The notes under the pieces are model-generated. The model searched no databases and was not told where the DNA came from. It worked only from the letters and a program-made list of their open reading frames with translations. DNA of 64,000 bases from JAOPZW01 sp963789015 (GTDB taxonomy: Bacteria > Actinomycetota > Thermoleophilia > Solirubrobacterales > Solirubrobacteraceae): positions 620,001 to 684,000 of the forward strand of contig CAWBIU010000002.1 in the NCBI GenBank assembly GCA_963789015.1, given 5' to 3'. This document shows positions 31,539 through 40,065 of this stretch, in pieces; positions within the stretch are counted from its first letter, which is position 1, and each line of letters starts with the position of its first letter. The position numbers and the translations under genes are program-made.

Positions 31539-32205
31539 GCGAGAAGAACCGATGTGACCGCGGCCCCGGGTGGATGTCCACCCGGGGCCGCGTCACGTCC
31601 GGGGTGCCGGCCGCGTCGCCCATCCAGGCGAAGCCGCGCGGATGCATCGCCGAGAGCTCCCGGACCACCACGCCCGCCTCGCGCAGCCTGGCCGCGTAGT
31701 GGGGGGCGTTCACGACCGTCGCCGGCGCGACCCCGGCCAGTGACGCGCTCGCCGGCGGCCACCCAAGATGGCCCTCGCCGATCAGCAGCTGCCGCGTCAG
31801 GCGAGGCCACCCGTTGTCCCGGACGTGCAGCGCCGCGGTCGCGGCGAGCGCTCCGCCGGCGACGAGCACCCGGTCGGAGTCCGCGCCCAGATGGCGGCCG
31901 TGCTCGGCCGCCCATTCGAGCGCGACGGTGACGACGTCCAGCGCGGTCGTCTCCAGGCCGAGGACGATGAAGCCGCCTTCGGCGCTGAGGGCGCGCGCCG
32001 CTGCCTGCTGCGGGTCGTTCTCCGTCGCGAGCACGGCGATCGGAGCGCCGTCCGCCCCGTCCGTCGGCCAGCACACGCGCAGCCGCGAGAAGGCGCTCGC
32101 GGCACGCAGGGACAGGTCCGCCTCTCGCTGCACCAAGGTAGCCATGGCGGGGATCGTCGGGCCTCGCGCGGAGAAATGGAAAGGCACATCGGGCATCGCG
32201 GTCAT
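31513..32205 (-). CDS. Alpha/beta-hydrolase-like protein lacking the nucleophile serine
   Basis: 230 aa. The middle (VALEWAAEHGRHLGADSDR, then VLVAGGALAATAALHVRDNG) aligns with the HSL-type hydrolase core, where RVxVAGDSAGGxLA is expected. Here Asp is Gly118, the nucleophile Ser is Ala119 and the following Gly are Leu/Ala, so it cannot be a serine hydrolase. The HGGG oxyanion loop is also absent. The start could be the ATG at 32205 or one 9 bases later. It is divergent from a LysR-esterase fusion gene and convergent with pqqA copy 2. A ligand-binding or regulatory role is possible; a decaying paralogue is the alternative. Confidence 0.6.
   Translation of the reverse strand: MTAMPDVPFHFSARGPTIPAMATLVQREADLSLRAASAFSRLRVCWPTDGADGAPIAVLATENDPQQAAARALSAEGGFIVLGLETTALDVVTVALEWAAEHGRHLGADSDRVLVAGGALAATAALHVRDNGWPRLTRQLLIGEGHLGWPPASASLAGVAPATVVNAPHYAARLREAGVVVRELSAMHPRGFAWMGDAAGTPDVTRPRVDIHPGPRSHRFFSPTACAGRT
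31554..31596. terminator. Strong hairpin behind pqqA copy 2
   Basis: Left arm 31554-31574 and right arm 31577-31596 pair over 20 bp (GTGA, one bulged C, then CGCGGCCCCGGGTGGA) with almost no loop. It begins 16 bases after the pqqA stop. It also lies within the 3' coding end of the opposite-strand hydrolase-like gene, so it may work in both directions. No T-run. Confidence 0.65.
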
Positions 32206-32240
32206 GTCGTGTTGGCATCGCCGCGGATCGCGTTGTGACC

Positions 32241-32246
32241 GATAAT
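32241..32246 (+). promoter_or_regulatory. -10 box for leaderless LysR-hydrolase gene
   Basis: GATAAT lies in the 48-base divergent region and ends 7 bases before the GTG at 32254, the spacing expected when the transcript starts at the start codon. No ribosome-binding site is present. The 49-base gap must also hold the promoter and any operator of the divergent gene. Confidence 0.5.
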
Positions 32247-32253
32247 CGATCGG

Positions 32254-33438
32254 GTGTCAGACGACAACGTGGTGCCCTTCCCCCAGGCCTCGGAGGCCGT
32301 CGAGCTTCGTCACCTGCGTTCGTTCGTGGCCGTCGCCGAGGAGCTCAACTTCGGACGGGCGGCGGGGCGGTTGCACATCACCCAGCCGGCCCTGAGCCGG
32401 CAGATCCGGGCGCTCGAGCAGCTGCTCGGCAGCGAGCTGCTGCGCCGCTCGAGCCACCGCGTCGAGCTCACGCTCGCGGGCGAGGCGATGCTGGCGCGGG
32501 TGCGGCCGCTGCTGCGGGAGGTCGACGCGACGCTCTCCACCGTCCAGTCCATGAGCGGCGAGCTCGTGGAGCGCGTCGCGCGCCTCTGGGAGCCGCTCGT
32601 TCGGGCCGTGGCCGCCGACGCCGACGTCCAGGAGTGCCGCAGGGCGTACGAGAAGATGCTCGCGAGCTTCACGGTCCCGACGGAGGTGACCGTGACGCCG
32701 GTGAACGCGGGCGGCGTGCCGTCCCTGCAGATCGCCCGCGACGCCGACGACCCGCCGACCGTGCTGCATCTCCACGGCGGGGGCTACACGCTCGGCTCGG
32801 CCTTCGGCTATCGCTCGCTCGCCGGTGCCCTGGCGGTCGAGGCCGGCGCCGGCGTGCTCGTCCCCGACTACCGGCTGGCGCCCGAGCACCAGTTCCCGGC
32901 GGCCATCGAGGACGTCCTGTCCGCGTACCGCTGGATGCTCGACGCCGGCGTGCCCCCGGAGGAGGTGACGCTGTGCGGCGACTCATCCGGCGGCGGCCTC
33001 GTGGTCTCCGTCCTGCTGACGCTGTTGCAACGCGGTCTGCCGGTGCCGGGCGGGGCGGTGTTGATGTGCCCGTGGATCGACCTCGCCGGCGAGCTGCGCC
33101 CGGACGAGACCCTGAGCCGCTACGCGGCCGGGTACCTCGGCGCCCACCCCGCGGACGACCCGATCGCCAGCCCGCTCGGCGCCGACCTCGGCGGCCTGCC
33201 GCCGTTGCTCGTCCAGGCGGCCACGGGAGACGACCGGCTGGCGGACGCTGAGGCGCTTGCCGACCACGGTCGCGCGCATGGGGTCGACGCGCGGCTTGAC
33301 CTGTACTCGGTGGACGCGCACGTCTTCCAGCTCTTCTGGTCGTTCCTGCCGGATGCCGCGGAGGCGCTGCAGGCGGCGGGCAGGTTCGTGCGGGAGGTGC
33401 GGGAAGCGCCGAGGGCGCAGCGCGCGCAGCGCTCGTGA
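32254..33438 (+). CDS. LysR DNA-binding domain fused to an HSL-type alpha/beta hydrolase
   Basis: 394 aa. Residues ~16-76 are a complete LysR winged helix-turn-helix (ELRHLRSFVAVAEELNFGRA, LHITQPALSRQIRALEQLLG, LLRRSSHRVELTLAGEAML) with its linker helix to ~105. Instead of the periplasmic-binding-like effector domain it continues into a hormone-sensitive-lipase-type hydrolase: oxyanion loop H174-GGG, VPDYRLAPEHQFPAA, nucleophile Ser244 in CGDSSGGG, Asp326/327 and His356 (DAHVF). The catalytic triad looks intact. It could sense or hydrolyse an ester ligand and control the PQQ/dehydrogenase genes or its divergent neighbour. The frame is continuous, so this is not two adjacent genes. Confidence 0.85.
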   Translation: MSDDNVVPFPQASEAVELRHLRSFVAVAEELNFGRAAGRLHITQPALSRQIRALEQLLGSELLRRSSHRVELTLAGEAMLARVRPLLREVDATLSTVQSMSGELVERVARLWEPLVRAVAADADVQECRRAYEKMLASFTVPTEVTVTPVNAGGVPSLQIARDADDPPTVLHLHGGGYTLGSAFGYRSLAGALAVEAGAGVLVPDYRLAPEHQFPAAIEDVLSAYRWMLDAGVPPEEVTLCGDSSGGGLVVSVLLTLLQRGLPVPGGAVLMCPWIDLAGELRPDETLSRYAAGYLGAHPADDPIASPLGADLGGLPPLLVQAATGDDRLADAEALADHGRAHGVDARLDLYSVDAHVFQLFWSFLPDAAEALQAAGRFVREVREAPRAQRAQRS

Positions 33439-33448
33439 TGGCGGCGCG

Positions 33449-34039
33449 TCAGTCGCTCGCCCCGTCGACCGCGCGCAGTCCCGGTCGGGGGGCCGACGCG
33501 GGGTCGTCGAGCTCTGCGGCCAGCGCCTGGCTCTCGAACCGGGCGAGCGCCTCCTCGCACGATGCGACAGCCGCGGCGGCCTCGTCGCCGCCGGGCGCGT
33601 CGAAGTAGTCGCGGGCGCGGATCGCGGCGAGCCACTTCTGGTGGCGGGCGAGGTCGGCGTCGGACTCCTCGAGCTCGGTGTACATCGCCCGGCCGCGGCG
33701 GCGCTCGAACTGGAGCTCCTCGTGGAACTGCCGCGTGCTCCCGACGACCTCGCGGTACTCGTCGGTCCGCTCGCCCTGCATGGCGTCGATGACCGCTGCC
33801 TCCTGCCTGGAGTCCGTCAGGTGGATGCGAAGCATCTCGCCGCGCCCTCCCTCCGCACGCAGGCGCGTCACGAGCCGCGCCGTGGCGCGCGTGGTCTTCG
33901 GCGTCGCCGGCAGCAGGCAGACCGACTGCTGCAGGTAATGGGCGCCGAGGCTGCGGAGCTTGCGCCAGGCGTAGACGCGCAGCGTCGAGGACCCGCCGCC
34001 CGGGGTGGAGACGGTGATCAGCAACCAGTCACGCGTCAC
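33449..34039 (-). CDS. ChrB N-terminal-domain protein (chromate-resistance-associated)
   Basis: 196 aa: DWLLITVSTPGGGSSTLRVY, AWRKLRSLGAHYLQQSVCLL and FHEELQFERRRGRAMYTELE match the ChrB N-terminal domain, which is often fused to or next to chromate regulators. Here only this domain is present and no ChrA transporter is adjacent. GTG start at 34039 is 57 bases from the divergent P-type ATPase start, so metal/oxyanion stress control of both is possible. The function is inferred from the family only. Confidence 0.75.
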   Translation of the reverse strand: MTRDWLLITVSTPGGGSSTLRVYAWRKLRSLGAHYLQQSVCLLPATPKTTRATARLVTRLRAEGGRGEMLRIHLTDSRQEAAVIDAMQGERTDEYREVVGSTRQFHEELQFERRRGRAMYTELEESDADLARHQKWLAAIRARDYFDAPGGDEAAAAVASCEEALARFESQALAAELDDPASAPRPGLRAVDGASD

Positions 34040-34096
34040 GCGGCTACCATGATCCCAGACGCCTGCGGTGTCTCACGCGTACGTATCATCCGTTTC

Positions 34097-36610
34097 ATGG
34101 CGGGTGCAACGCGCGCGTCGCGGTCCAGCGACCCGGTGCCGGTCCACGCCGAGCCTCAGGCGGTCTCGTGGGAGCGCACCGAGAGTCGCCCGTCCGGGCT
34201 GACGCCCGAGGAGGTCGCGCGGCGGCACCGCCCGGCGGCGGAACGGGTCGAACGCAGCCGCACCGTCGCCGTCCTCGGCGAGCTGGTCGAGTCGGTCGTG
34301 GAGCCGATGCAGCTCCTGCTGATCGCGGTTGGCGTGCTCTCGGCGATCTTCGGGGAGCTGCGCGACGCGATCGCGATCTTCGTGATCATCGCGCTCGTCA
34401 GCGCGGTGGAGGCGATCTCCGAGATCCGTGCCAAGCGCGCGCTGCGGGCGCTGCGTGACCTCAGCGCCCCGACCGCGCTCGTGCGACGGGCGGGAGCCGC
34501 GCGCGCGGTCCCGATCGGCGCGCTGGTGATCGGCGACGTGCTGCTGGTCGAGGCCGGCAGCATCGTCGCGGGCGACGCGCGCGTCGTCCAGGCCGACGGC
34601 CTGGCCGCCGACGAGTCCAGGCTGACGGGCGAGCCCGTGGCGGCGGCGAAGGGGCCCGAGCCGGTCGACGCCGGCGCGCCGCTCGCCGAGCGGTCCTCGC
34701 TGCTGTACGCCGGGACGGCCGTGGTGGCGGGCGCCGGCGAGGGCGTGATCGTCGCGCTCGGCGACGACACGGAGATCGGGCGGCTTGGACGGCTCGTCGC
34801 GGAGGCCAGGGAGCCGCCCACCCCGCTGCAGCGCGCGATGGCCGAGCTGGCGCGCGCGGCGCTCTTCGTCGCGGTGACGGCGAGCGTGCTCGTGCCGCTC
34901 GTCGGGGTGCTCCGCGGCCAGCCCGCCCGCGACATGCTGCTCAGCGGGCTGACGCTCGCGTTCGCGACGATCCCGGAGGAGCTGCCGATCCTCGTGACGG
35001 TCCTCGTCGCGATCGGCGGTCTGCGGTTGGCGCAGCACGGTGTTCTCCTGCGGCGGCTGCGCGCCGCGGAGGCCGTCGGAGCGGTGACCGTGCTGCTCGC
35101 CGACAAGACCGGAACCCTGACCGAGAACCGGCTCGAGATCGCGCGCATCGACGGCGACCGCGAGCGCGTCTTGACGATGGCGGCTGCCGCACACGGGGCC
35201 GCCGCCGCACAGGACCCGATCGACCGCGTGCTCGCTGGTGCCGCCGGCGAGCGTGCGGCGGGCGAGCAGCTGGGCCGGTATCCGTTCGATCCGGTGCGCA
35301 GGCGCGAGAGCGCCGTGTGGCGCGACGCCGGTGGCGCGTGGGTCGCCGTGAAGGGGGCGCCGGAGGCCGTGCTCGGCGCGTGCGCGATGTCCGATGAGGA
35401 CCGGGCGTCCGCGCTCGCGAGCGCCGCGCGGCTGGCGGACGATGGGCTGCGGGTGATCGCCGTGGCCGAGCGCCGTGTGGCCAAGGTGCCGCGCGATGCT
35501 TCCGAGGCCGAGGAGGATCTGACGTTCGTGGGGCTGGCCGCCTTTCGCGATCCGCTGCGTCCCGGGGTCGGCGACGCCGTGGCCGAGCTCGCCAGCGCCG
35601 GGGTGCGGACGATCGTCGTCAGCGGCGATCACCCCGCGACGGTCGCCGCGGCCGCCCGCGAGGCCGGCGTCCGCGGTTCCGTGCCCATGCACGGGGGCGC
35701 GGCGCTCGACGCGCTGAACGACGAGGAGCTCGCCGACCGGCTGCGCGGCGAGGCCGTCATCGCGCGCGCCACGCCCGAGGACAAGCTGCGGCTCGTGAAG
35801 GTCTTGCAGGACCGGGGCGAGGCCGTCGCCGTCACCGGCGACGGCGTCAACGACGCGCCGGCCCTCGCTGCGGCGAATGTCGGCATCGCCATGGGCGCGC
35901 GGGGGACCGATCTGGCCCGGGAGGCGTCCGATCTCGTCCTCGTCGACGACGCGTACCCGACGATCGTCGGCGCCGTCGAGGGCGGTCGCGGGCTCGCCTC
36001 GCAGCTGCGCCGCGCGGTCGCGTTCTACCTCGGCGCGAAGATCGCGCTGGTCGCGGTGGTCGCCGCGCCGCTCATGCTGGGGCTCTCTGCCCCGTTCCGC
36101 CCGGTGCACATCGTCATCCTGGAGCTGTTCATGGATGTCGGCGCGTCGGTCGCCTTCGTGTCCGAGCCGCCGGCGCCCGGCACGATGGACCAGCCCCCGC
36201 GCGATCCCGCCCGCCGGTTCCTCGACGGGGCGGAGCTGTTCGCCATCGCGCTCACGGCCGTGGCGCTCACCGCCGCGGTGCTCCCGACCTTCTTTCTCGT
36301 CTACGACCGGTGGGGCGCCGACATGGCGGTCGCGGCTGCCGTGGCCGGCTGGCTCGTCGCGAACGCGGCGATCGCCTGGAGCCTGCGCGCCCGGCCGCGC
36401 CTGTCGTGGCGGCGCAACGTCGCCTTCCCGGCGTGGGCGCTCGTCGCCGTCGCGAGCGCGGCCGTCCTGTCGCTCACCTCGGCCGGCGCCACGCTCGGAG
36501 TCGACCCGCTCACAGCGGGCGCGACCGCGATCACGGCCGCCGTCGCGGCGGTCGGGGTGGCGATCGCGGCCGCCGGGCGCGTCGTGTTGGCGCTTTCCCG
36601 GCGGCTCTGA
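34097..36610 (+). CDS. Cation-transporting P-type ATPase (P2-like)
   Basis: 837 aa. N-terminal cytosolic start SGLTPEEVARRH, TM1-2 at about 70-110, actuator loop DESRLTGEPVA, TM4 motif FATIPEELPILVTVLVAIGG, phosphorylation site Asp336 (DKTGTLTEN), hinge TGDGVNDAPAL, and six C-terminal membrane helices. This is the layout of Ca2+/cation P2-type pumps; TM4 IPEEL rather than PEGLP and lack of CPx exclude a heavy-metal P1B pump. The exact ion is uncertain. ATG 34097 is the first start after the divergent chrB-like gene. Confidence 0.85.
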   Translation: MAGATRASRSSDPVPVHAEPQAVSWERTESRPSGLTPEEVARRHRPAAERVERSRTVAVLGELVESVVEPMQLLLIAVGVLSAIFGELRDAIAIFVIIALVSAVEAISEIRAKRALRALRDLSAPTALVRRAGAARAVPIGALVIGDVLLVEAGSIVAGDARVVQADGLAADESRLTGEPVAAAKGPEPVDAGAPLAERSSLLYAGTAVVAGAGEGVIVALGDDTEIGRLGRLVAEAREPPTPLQRAMAELARAALFVAVTASVLVPLVGVLRGQPARDMLLSGLTLAFATIPEELPILVTVLVAIGGLRLAQHGVLLRRLRAAEAVGAVTVLLADKTGTLTENRLEIARIDGDRERVLTMAAAAHGAAAAQDPIDRVLAGAAGERAAGEQLGRYPFDPVRRRESAVWRDAGGAWVAVKGAPEAVLGACAMSDEDRASALASAARLADDGLRVIAVAERRVAKVPRDASEAEEDLTFVGLAAFRDPLRPGVGDAVAELASAGVRTIVVSGDHPATVAAAAREAGVRGSVPMHGGAALDALNDEELADRLRGEAVIARATPEDKLRLVKVLQDRGEAVAVTGDGVNDAPALAAANVGIAMGARGTDLAREASDLVLVDDAYPTIVGAVEGGRGLASQLRRAVAFYLGAKIALVAVVAAPLMLGLSAPFRPVHIVILELFMDVGASVAFVSEPPAPGTMDQPPRDPARRFLDGAELFAIALTAVALTAAVLPTFFLVYDRWGADMAVAAAVAGWLVANAAIAWSLRARPRLSWRRNVAFPAWALVAVASAAVLSLTSAGATLGVDPLTAGATAITAAVAAVGVAIAAAGRVVLALSRRL

Positions 36611-36814
36611 GCGGCCCTGACGGGGGGCCAGCACGAGCGGCACCAGGTCGTAGGCCCAAGGTCCTATTGCCAGCGCGCCAACCCGGAACGAGCCTTGTCC
36701 GTGCGGGGAACCCGGCACGCGAATCTCCCAAGGATTCCGGCGCGCGGCACGAAGGGCCGCGGGGACCCCGATTCAGCCCTTCGAGGTTCCAGCGCGCCGG
36801 CAGGAGGAGCAGTC

Positions 36815-37396
36815 ATGACCCAGAGGTCTCGTCCGTCGGGGCGTCGATCGGTGCTCGCCATAGCGACGGCACTGGCGTTGCTTGTCGTACCGGCCGTCGC
36901 ATCGGCCGCGAAGGGCTTCACGGAGGAAGTCGCCTCCGCGCGCTGGTCGACCCCGTTCCAGTGCCCGGATGGGTCCACGGCCGCCGACGGCCGCCTGATC
37001 GTGGAGACGGACAACTTCATCGAAGCGGGGACGACGCCTGACCCCAATCCGCCGCTCAGGGTCGGGTTCGCGGGCCAGTGTCCGGACGGCACCTTCAGTT
37101 GGGGCTTCGTCCAGCCGGCGCCGACGCAGTTCGACCCGAACCTCAACAACGTGAGTGTCAGCGGCACGTTCACCGGCGTGCGGGACAACCGGGGCGGGTT
37201 GCACGCGGTTTCGGTCGACGCCCGCTGGACCGGGACCGGAGGGATCACGACCACGGTCAACGGGCCTGGCTCGAAGCGCAAGCAGCGCTCGGCGACCGCG
37301 ACGGCGACGATCGTCTTCGACGGCACCACGCTCGTCAACGGCGCCGCCAACTTCCCGTTCCCCGCGCCGTTCATCCGCGTCGACACGGAGAACTAG
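36815..37396 (+). CDS. Secreted hypothetical protein (193 aa)
   Basis: The ATG at 36815 has an excellent AGGAGGAG site; a longer frame upstream lacks one. The N-terminus SRPSGRRSVLAIATALALLV ending VVPAVASA-AKG is a Sec signal peptide with a cleavage site near residue 31. The mature part has two Cys (FQCPDGSTAADGRL, AGQCPDGTFSWGF) and many beta-prone stretches. I recognise no family. A strong hairpin follows the gene. Confidence 0.65.
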   Translation: MTQRSRPSGRRSVLAIATALALLVVPAVASAAKGFTEEVASARWSTPFQCPDGSTAADGRLIVETDNFIEAGTTPDPNPPLRVGFAGQCPDGTFSWGFVQPAPTQFDPNLNNVSVSGTFTGVRDNRGGLHAVSVDARWTGTGGITTTVNGPGSKRKQRSATATATIVFDGTTLVNGAANFPFPAPFIRVDTEN

Positions 37397-37436
37397 CTCG
37401 AGCGCCGCCGAGGAGCTCGTCAGGTTGATGGCAGGA

Positions 37437-37468
37437 GGAGGCCGGTCCCGGCTGGGGGGCCGGCCTCC
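37437..37468 (+). terminator. Hairpin terminator behind the secreted protein gene
   Basis: GGAGGCCGGTCCC (37437-37449) pairs with GGGGCCGGCCTCC (37456-37468) over 13 bp with one wobble, loop about 6 bases. It begins 41 bases after the stop. No T-run follows. Confidence 0.65.
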
Positions 37469-37530
37469 CGAGCCGGCGTCAGGCAACCGATCTTCCGAGC
37501 CGCGGTTTCTCGACGCCAGGTTAGGCTCGA

Positions 37531-40065
37531 ATGCGTCGTCCGCTCGATGCTCGAGCGGCGCCGGGCGGGCGGAGAGCGTTGCGACGTCATCCCCCAACCC
37601 TCGGATCCACCGCCGTCCTCGTCGTGGTCGGGTGCGGTGTCCTCACCCTGCTGGCAGCGGTGGCGACGCCGGTGTCCGGTGCGCAGCGCGTGCTCGGAGA
37701 CGGCGCCTGGTCGTGGTTCGCCGACCCCCGCGGCGTTCGCCACGACGGCGCGCACAGGAGGACGTACGTGGGCTGGGTTGCGCCGGACGGCGACGTCAAG
37801 GTGTCCGCGTACGACCACGACACGCTCTCGCGGACGACGGTGGTGCTCGCGTCCCGGCTGCAGGTCGACGACCACGCCAACCCGGCGATCCAGGTCCTCC
37901 CGGACGGCCGCCTGCGGGTGTTCTATGCCGCCCACTACGGCTCGGTCATGCACTACCGGACGACCCGCAACCCGGAGGACATCACGACGTGGGATGCGCC
38001 GTCCACGGTCCCGGTCAACTCGCCGGGGACGAAGGGCTACACGTATCCCAACCCGCTGCGACTGAGCGCGGAGCGCACGAGCTACCTGTTCTGGCGGGGC
38101 GGCAACCACAATCCGACGTTCTCGACCCAGGCCGACGGCGCGACGACGTGGTCGCCGGCGCGCACCCTGGTCTTCGTCTCGGGCCAGCGGCCGTACATCA
38201 AGTTCGACACGAACGGCACCGACACGATCCACTTCGCCTTCACGAACGCCCATCCGTCGGCCGTCGCGGACGTCAACATCTACTACGCGGCCTACCGGGC
38301 GGGCGGCATCTTCCGGGCCAACGGGACACGGATCGCGAGTCTCGGGACGGCGATCGCTCCGAGCCAGGCGGACAAGGTCTACGACACGTCGCGCAAGGCG
38401 TGGGTCCATGACGTCGCCCGAGACGCGGCTGGGCGCCCGGTCATCGTGTTCGCGTCATTCGCCTCCACCAGCGACCACCGCTACATGTACGCGCGGTGGA
38501 CGGGGACGCGCTGGCAGACCTCGGAGATCACCGCGGCCGGCGGGTCGATCAGCCTCGATGGCAGGGAGCCCTACTACTCGGCCGGGATCACGCTCGATCA
38601 CGAGGATCCCTCGACCGTCTACCTGTCGCGTCGCATCAACGGCATCTACGAGGTCGAGACCTGGAAGACCGCGGACGGCGGCGCGACCTGGTCGCGGCAG
38701 GCGGTCACGAGCGGCGACACGGCCAACAACGTCCGCCCGATCTCCCCGCGCGGGTTCATTCCCTTCACGGGCGACATGAGCGTCGTCTGGATCCGGGGCA
38801 TCTACAACAGCTACGTCGATTACAGGACCTCCGTCACGACGATCCTGGCCACCGGGGGCAACAGCCCGCCGATCGCCGATGCGGAGGCCTCGCCGCGCAC
38901 CGGGACCGCGCCCCAGCAGGTGGCCTTCGACGGCAGGCCGTCCCGCGATCCCGACGGGTCGGTCGCGAGCTGGAACTGGGACTTCGGCGACGGCGCGCAG
39001 GGATCGGGCGCGCAGGTGACGCACTCCTACACCACGCCGGGCCGGTACTTCCCGAAGCTCACCGTGACCGACAACGCCGGCGCGAACGACGTGTTCGTCG
39101 CCGAGGTCGTGGTCCAACCGAGCACGGCGCCGAGCGCGACGACGGGCGCGGCGAGCGCCGTCACCGCGGGCGGCGCGACGCTCAGCGCGACGGTGAACCC
39201 GCACAACCAGGCGACGAGCTACCGCTTCGAGTACGGCCAGACGACGGCGTACGGGTCGACAACCGCCGATCAGGCGGTCAGTCCCGCCGACGACAGTGCG
39301 CACGCTGTCACGGCCGCCGTGACCGGGCTCGCCGCCGGCCAGACCTACCACTACCGGATCGTGGCAATCAACGCGACGGGCACGACGACCGGCGCGGACG
39401 CCACGTTCACCACCGCGCCGCCGGCGCCCAGCGCCTACCGCGATGCCGTGCTGGGGACGCCCGGTCTGGTCGCCTACTGGCGGCTCGGCGAGCGCATCGG
39501 CGCGGTGGCGGTCGACGAGAAGGGGGCGAACCCGGGAACGTACAGCGGCGCCTTCACGCTCGGGGACCCCGGCGCGCTCAGCGGCGACCCGGACACGTCC
39601 GCGGGCTTCGACGGCGCGAGTGGCGAGATGACCGCTTCGGCCGGCGGCCTCGGTGCGGCGGGCACTCTCGAGGGTTGGTTCGACTGGCGCGCCGGCGTGG
39701 CGGTCATGCGCGACCACACCGCCGGCGGCGGCTGGATCATCGCCTACGACAACGGCGGCGGCCTGTCCTACCGGGTCGGCGGCACGACGTTCAACACGGG
39801 CCGCACGGTCGCCTCCGTGCAGGGCGCGTGGCACCACGTCGCGGTGACGAAGGACGGCGGCAGCGTGCGGTTCTATCTCGACGGGGCGCTCATCCACAGC
39901 GGGAGCGGCGCCGCTGCGACGGCGCCGGTGATGCCATGGCACGTGATGCGCAACGGCACGTTCGCGCAGTACGCGCAGGGGCACGCCGACGAGGTGGCGG
40001 TCTACGCCGCGGCCCTGCCCGCAACCACGATCACTCAGCACTGGAACGCCGGTCGCGGGGCGTGA
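37531..40065 (+). CDS. Secreted BNR-repeat / PKD / LamG multidomain protein
   Basis: 844 aa. An Arg-rich N-terminus and one hydrophobic helix (TAVLVVVGCGVLTLLAAVAT, about 27-47) form a signal or anchor. Residues ~50-440 are a BNR-4-type beta-propeller (GDGAWSWFADPRGVRHDG, DDHANPAIQVLPDGRLRVFY). Then come a PKD domain (~450-530; SWNWDFGDGAQGSGAQVTHS), a fibronectin/Big-like domain (~535-625; YRFEYGQTTAYGS) and a C-terminal LamG/concanavalin-like domain (~640-844; VAYWRLGERIGAVAVDEKG, WHHVAVTKDGGSVRFYLDG). Such proteins usually bind or degrade extracellular polysaccharides; no catalytic residue is identifiable here. Its last 35 bases overlap the convergent hydrolase gene. Confidence 0.8.
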   Translation: MRRPLDARAAPGGRRALRRHPPTLGSTAVLVVVGCGVLTLLAAVATPVSGAQRVLGDGAWSWFADPRGVRHDGAHRRTYVGWVAPDGDVKVSAYDHDTLSRTTVVLASRLQVDDHANPAIQVLPDGRLRVFYAAHYGSVMHYRTTRNPEDITTWDAPSTVPVNSPGTKGYTYPNPLRLSAERTSYLFWRGGNHNPTFSTQADGATTWSPARTLVFVSGQRPYIKFDTNGTDTIHFAFTNAHPSAVADVNIYYAAYRAGGIFRANGTRIASLGTAIAPSQADKVYDTSRKAWVHDVARDAAGRPVIVFASFASTSDHRYMYARWTGTRWQTSEITAAGGSISLDGREPYYSAGITLDHEDPSTVYLSRRINGIYEVETWKTADGGATWSRQAVTSGDTANNVRPISPRGFIPFTGDMSVVWIRGIYNSYVDYRTSVTTILATGGNSPPIADAEASPRTGTAPQQVAFDGRPSRDPDGSVASWNWDFGDGAQGSGAQVTHSYTTPGRYFPKLTVTDNAGANDVFVAEVVVQPSTAPSATTGAASAVTAGGATLSATVNPHNQATSYRFEYGQTTAYGSTTADQAVSPADDSAHAVTAAVTGLAAGQTYHYRIVAINATGTTTGADATFTTAPPAPSAYRDAVLGTPGLVAYWRLGERIGAVAVDEKGANPGTYSGAFTLGDPGALSGDPDTSAGFDGASGEMTASAGGLGAAGTLEGWFDWRAGVAVMRDHTAGGGWIIAYDNGGGLSYRVGGTTFNTGRTVASVQGAWHHVAVTKDGGSVRFYLDGALIHSGSGAAATAPVMPWHVMRNGTFAQYAQGHADEVAVYAAALPATTITQHWNAGRGA

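Noticed and set aside
36695..36814. 40-residue N-terminal extension of the secreted protein
   Set aside because: The extension is Arg/Gly-rich without a ribosome site, while ATG 36815 has AGGAGGAG and is followed directly by a signal peptide.
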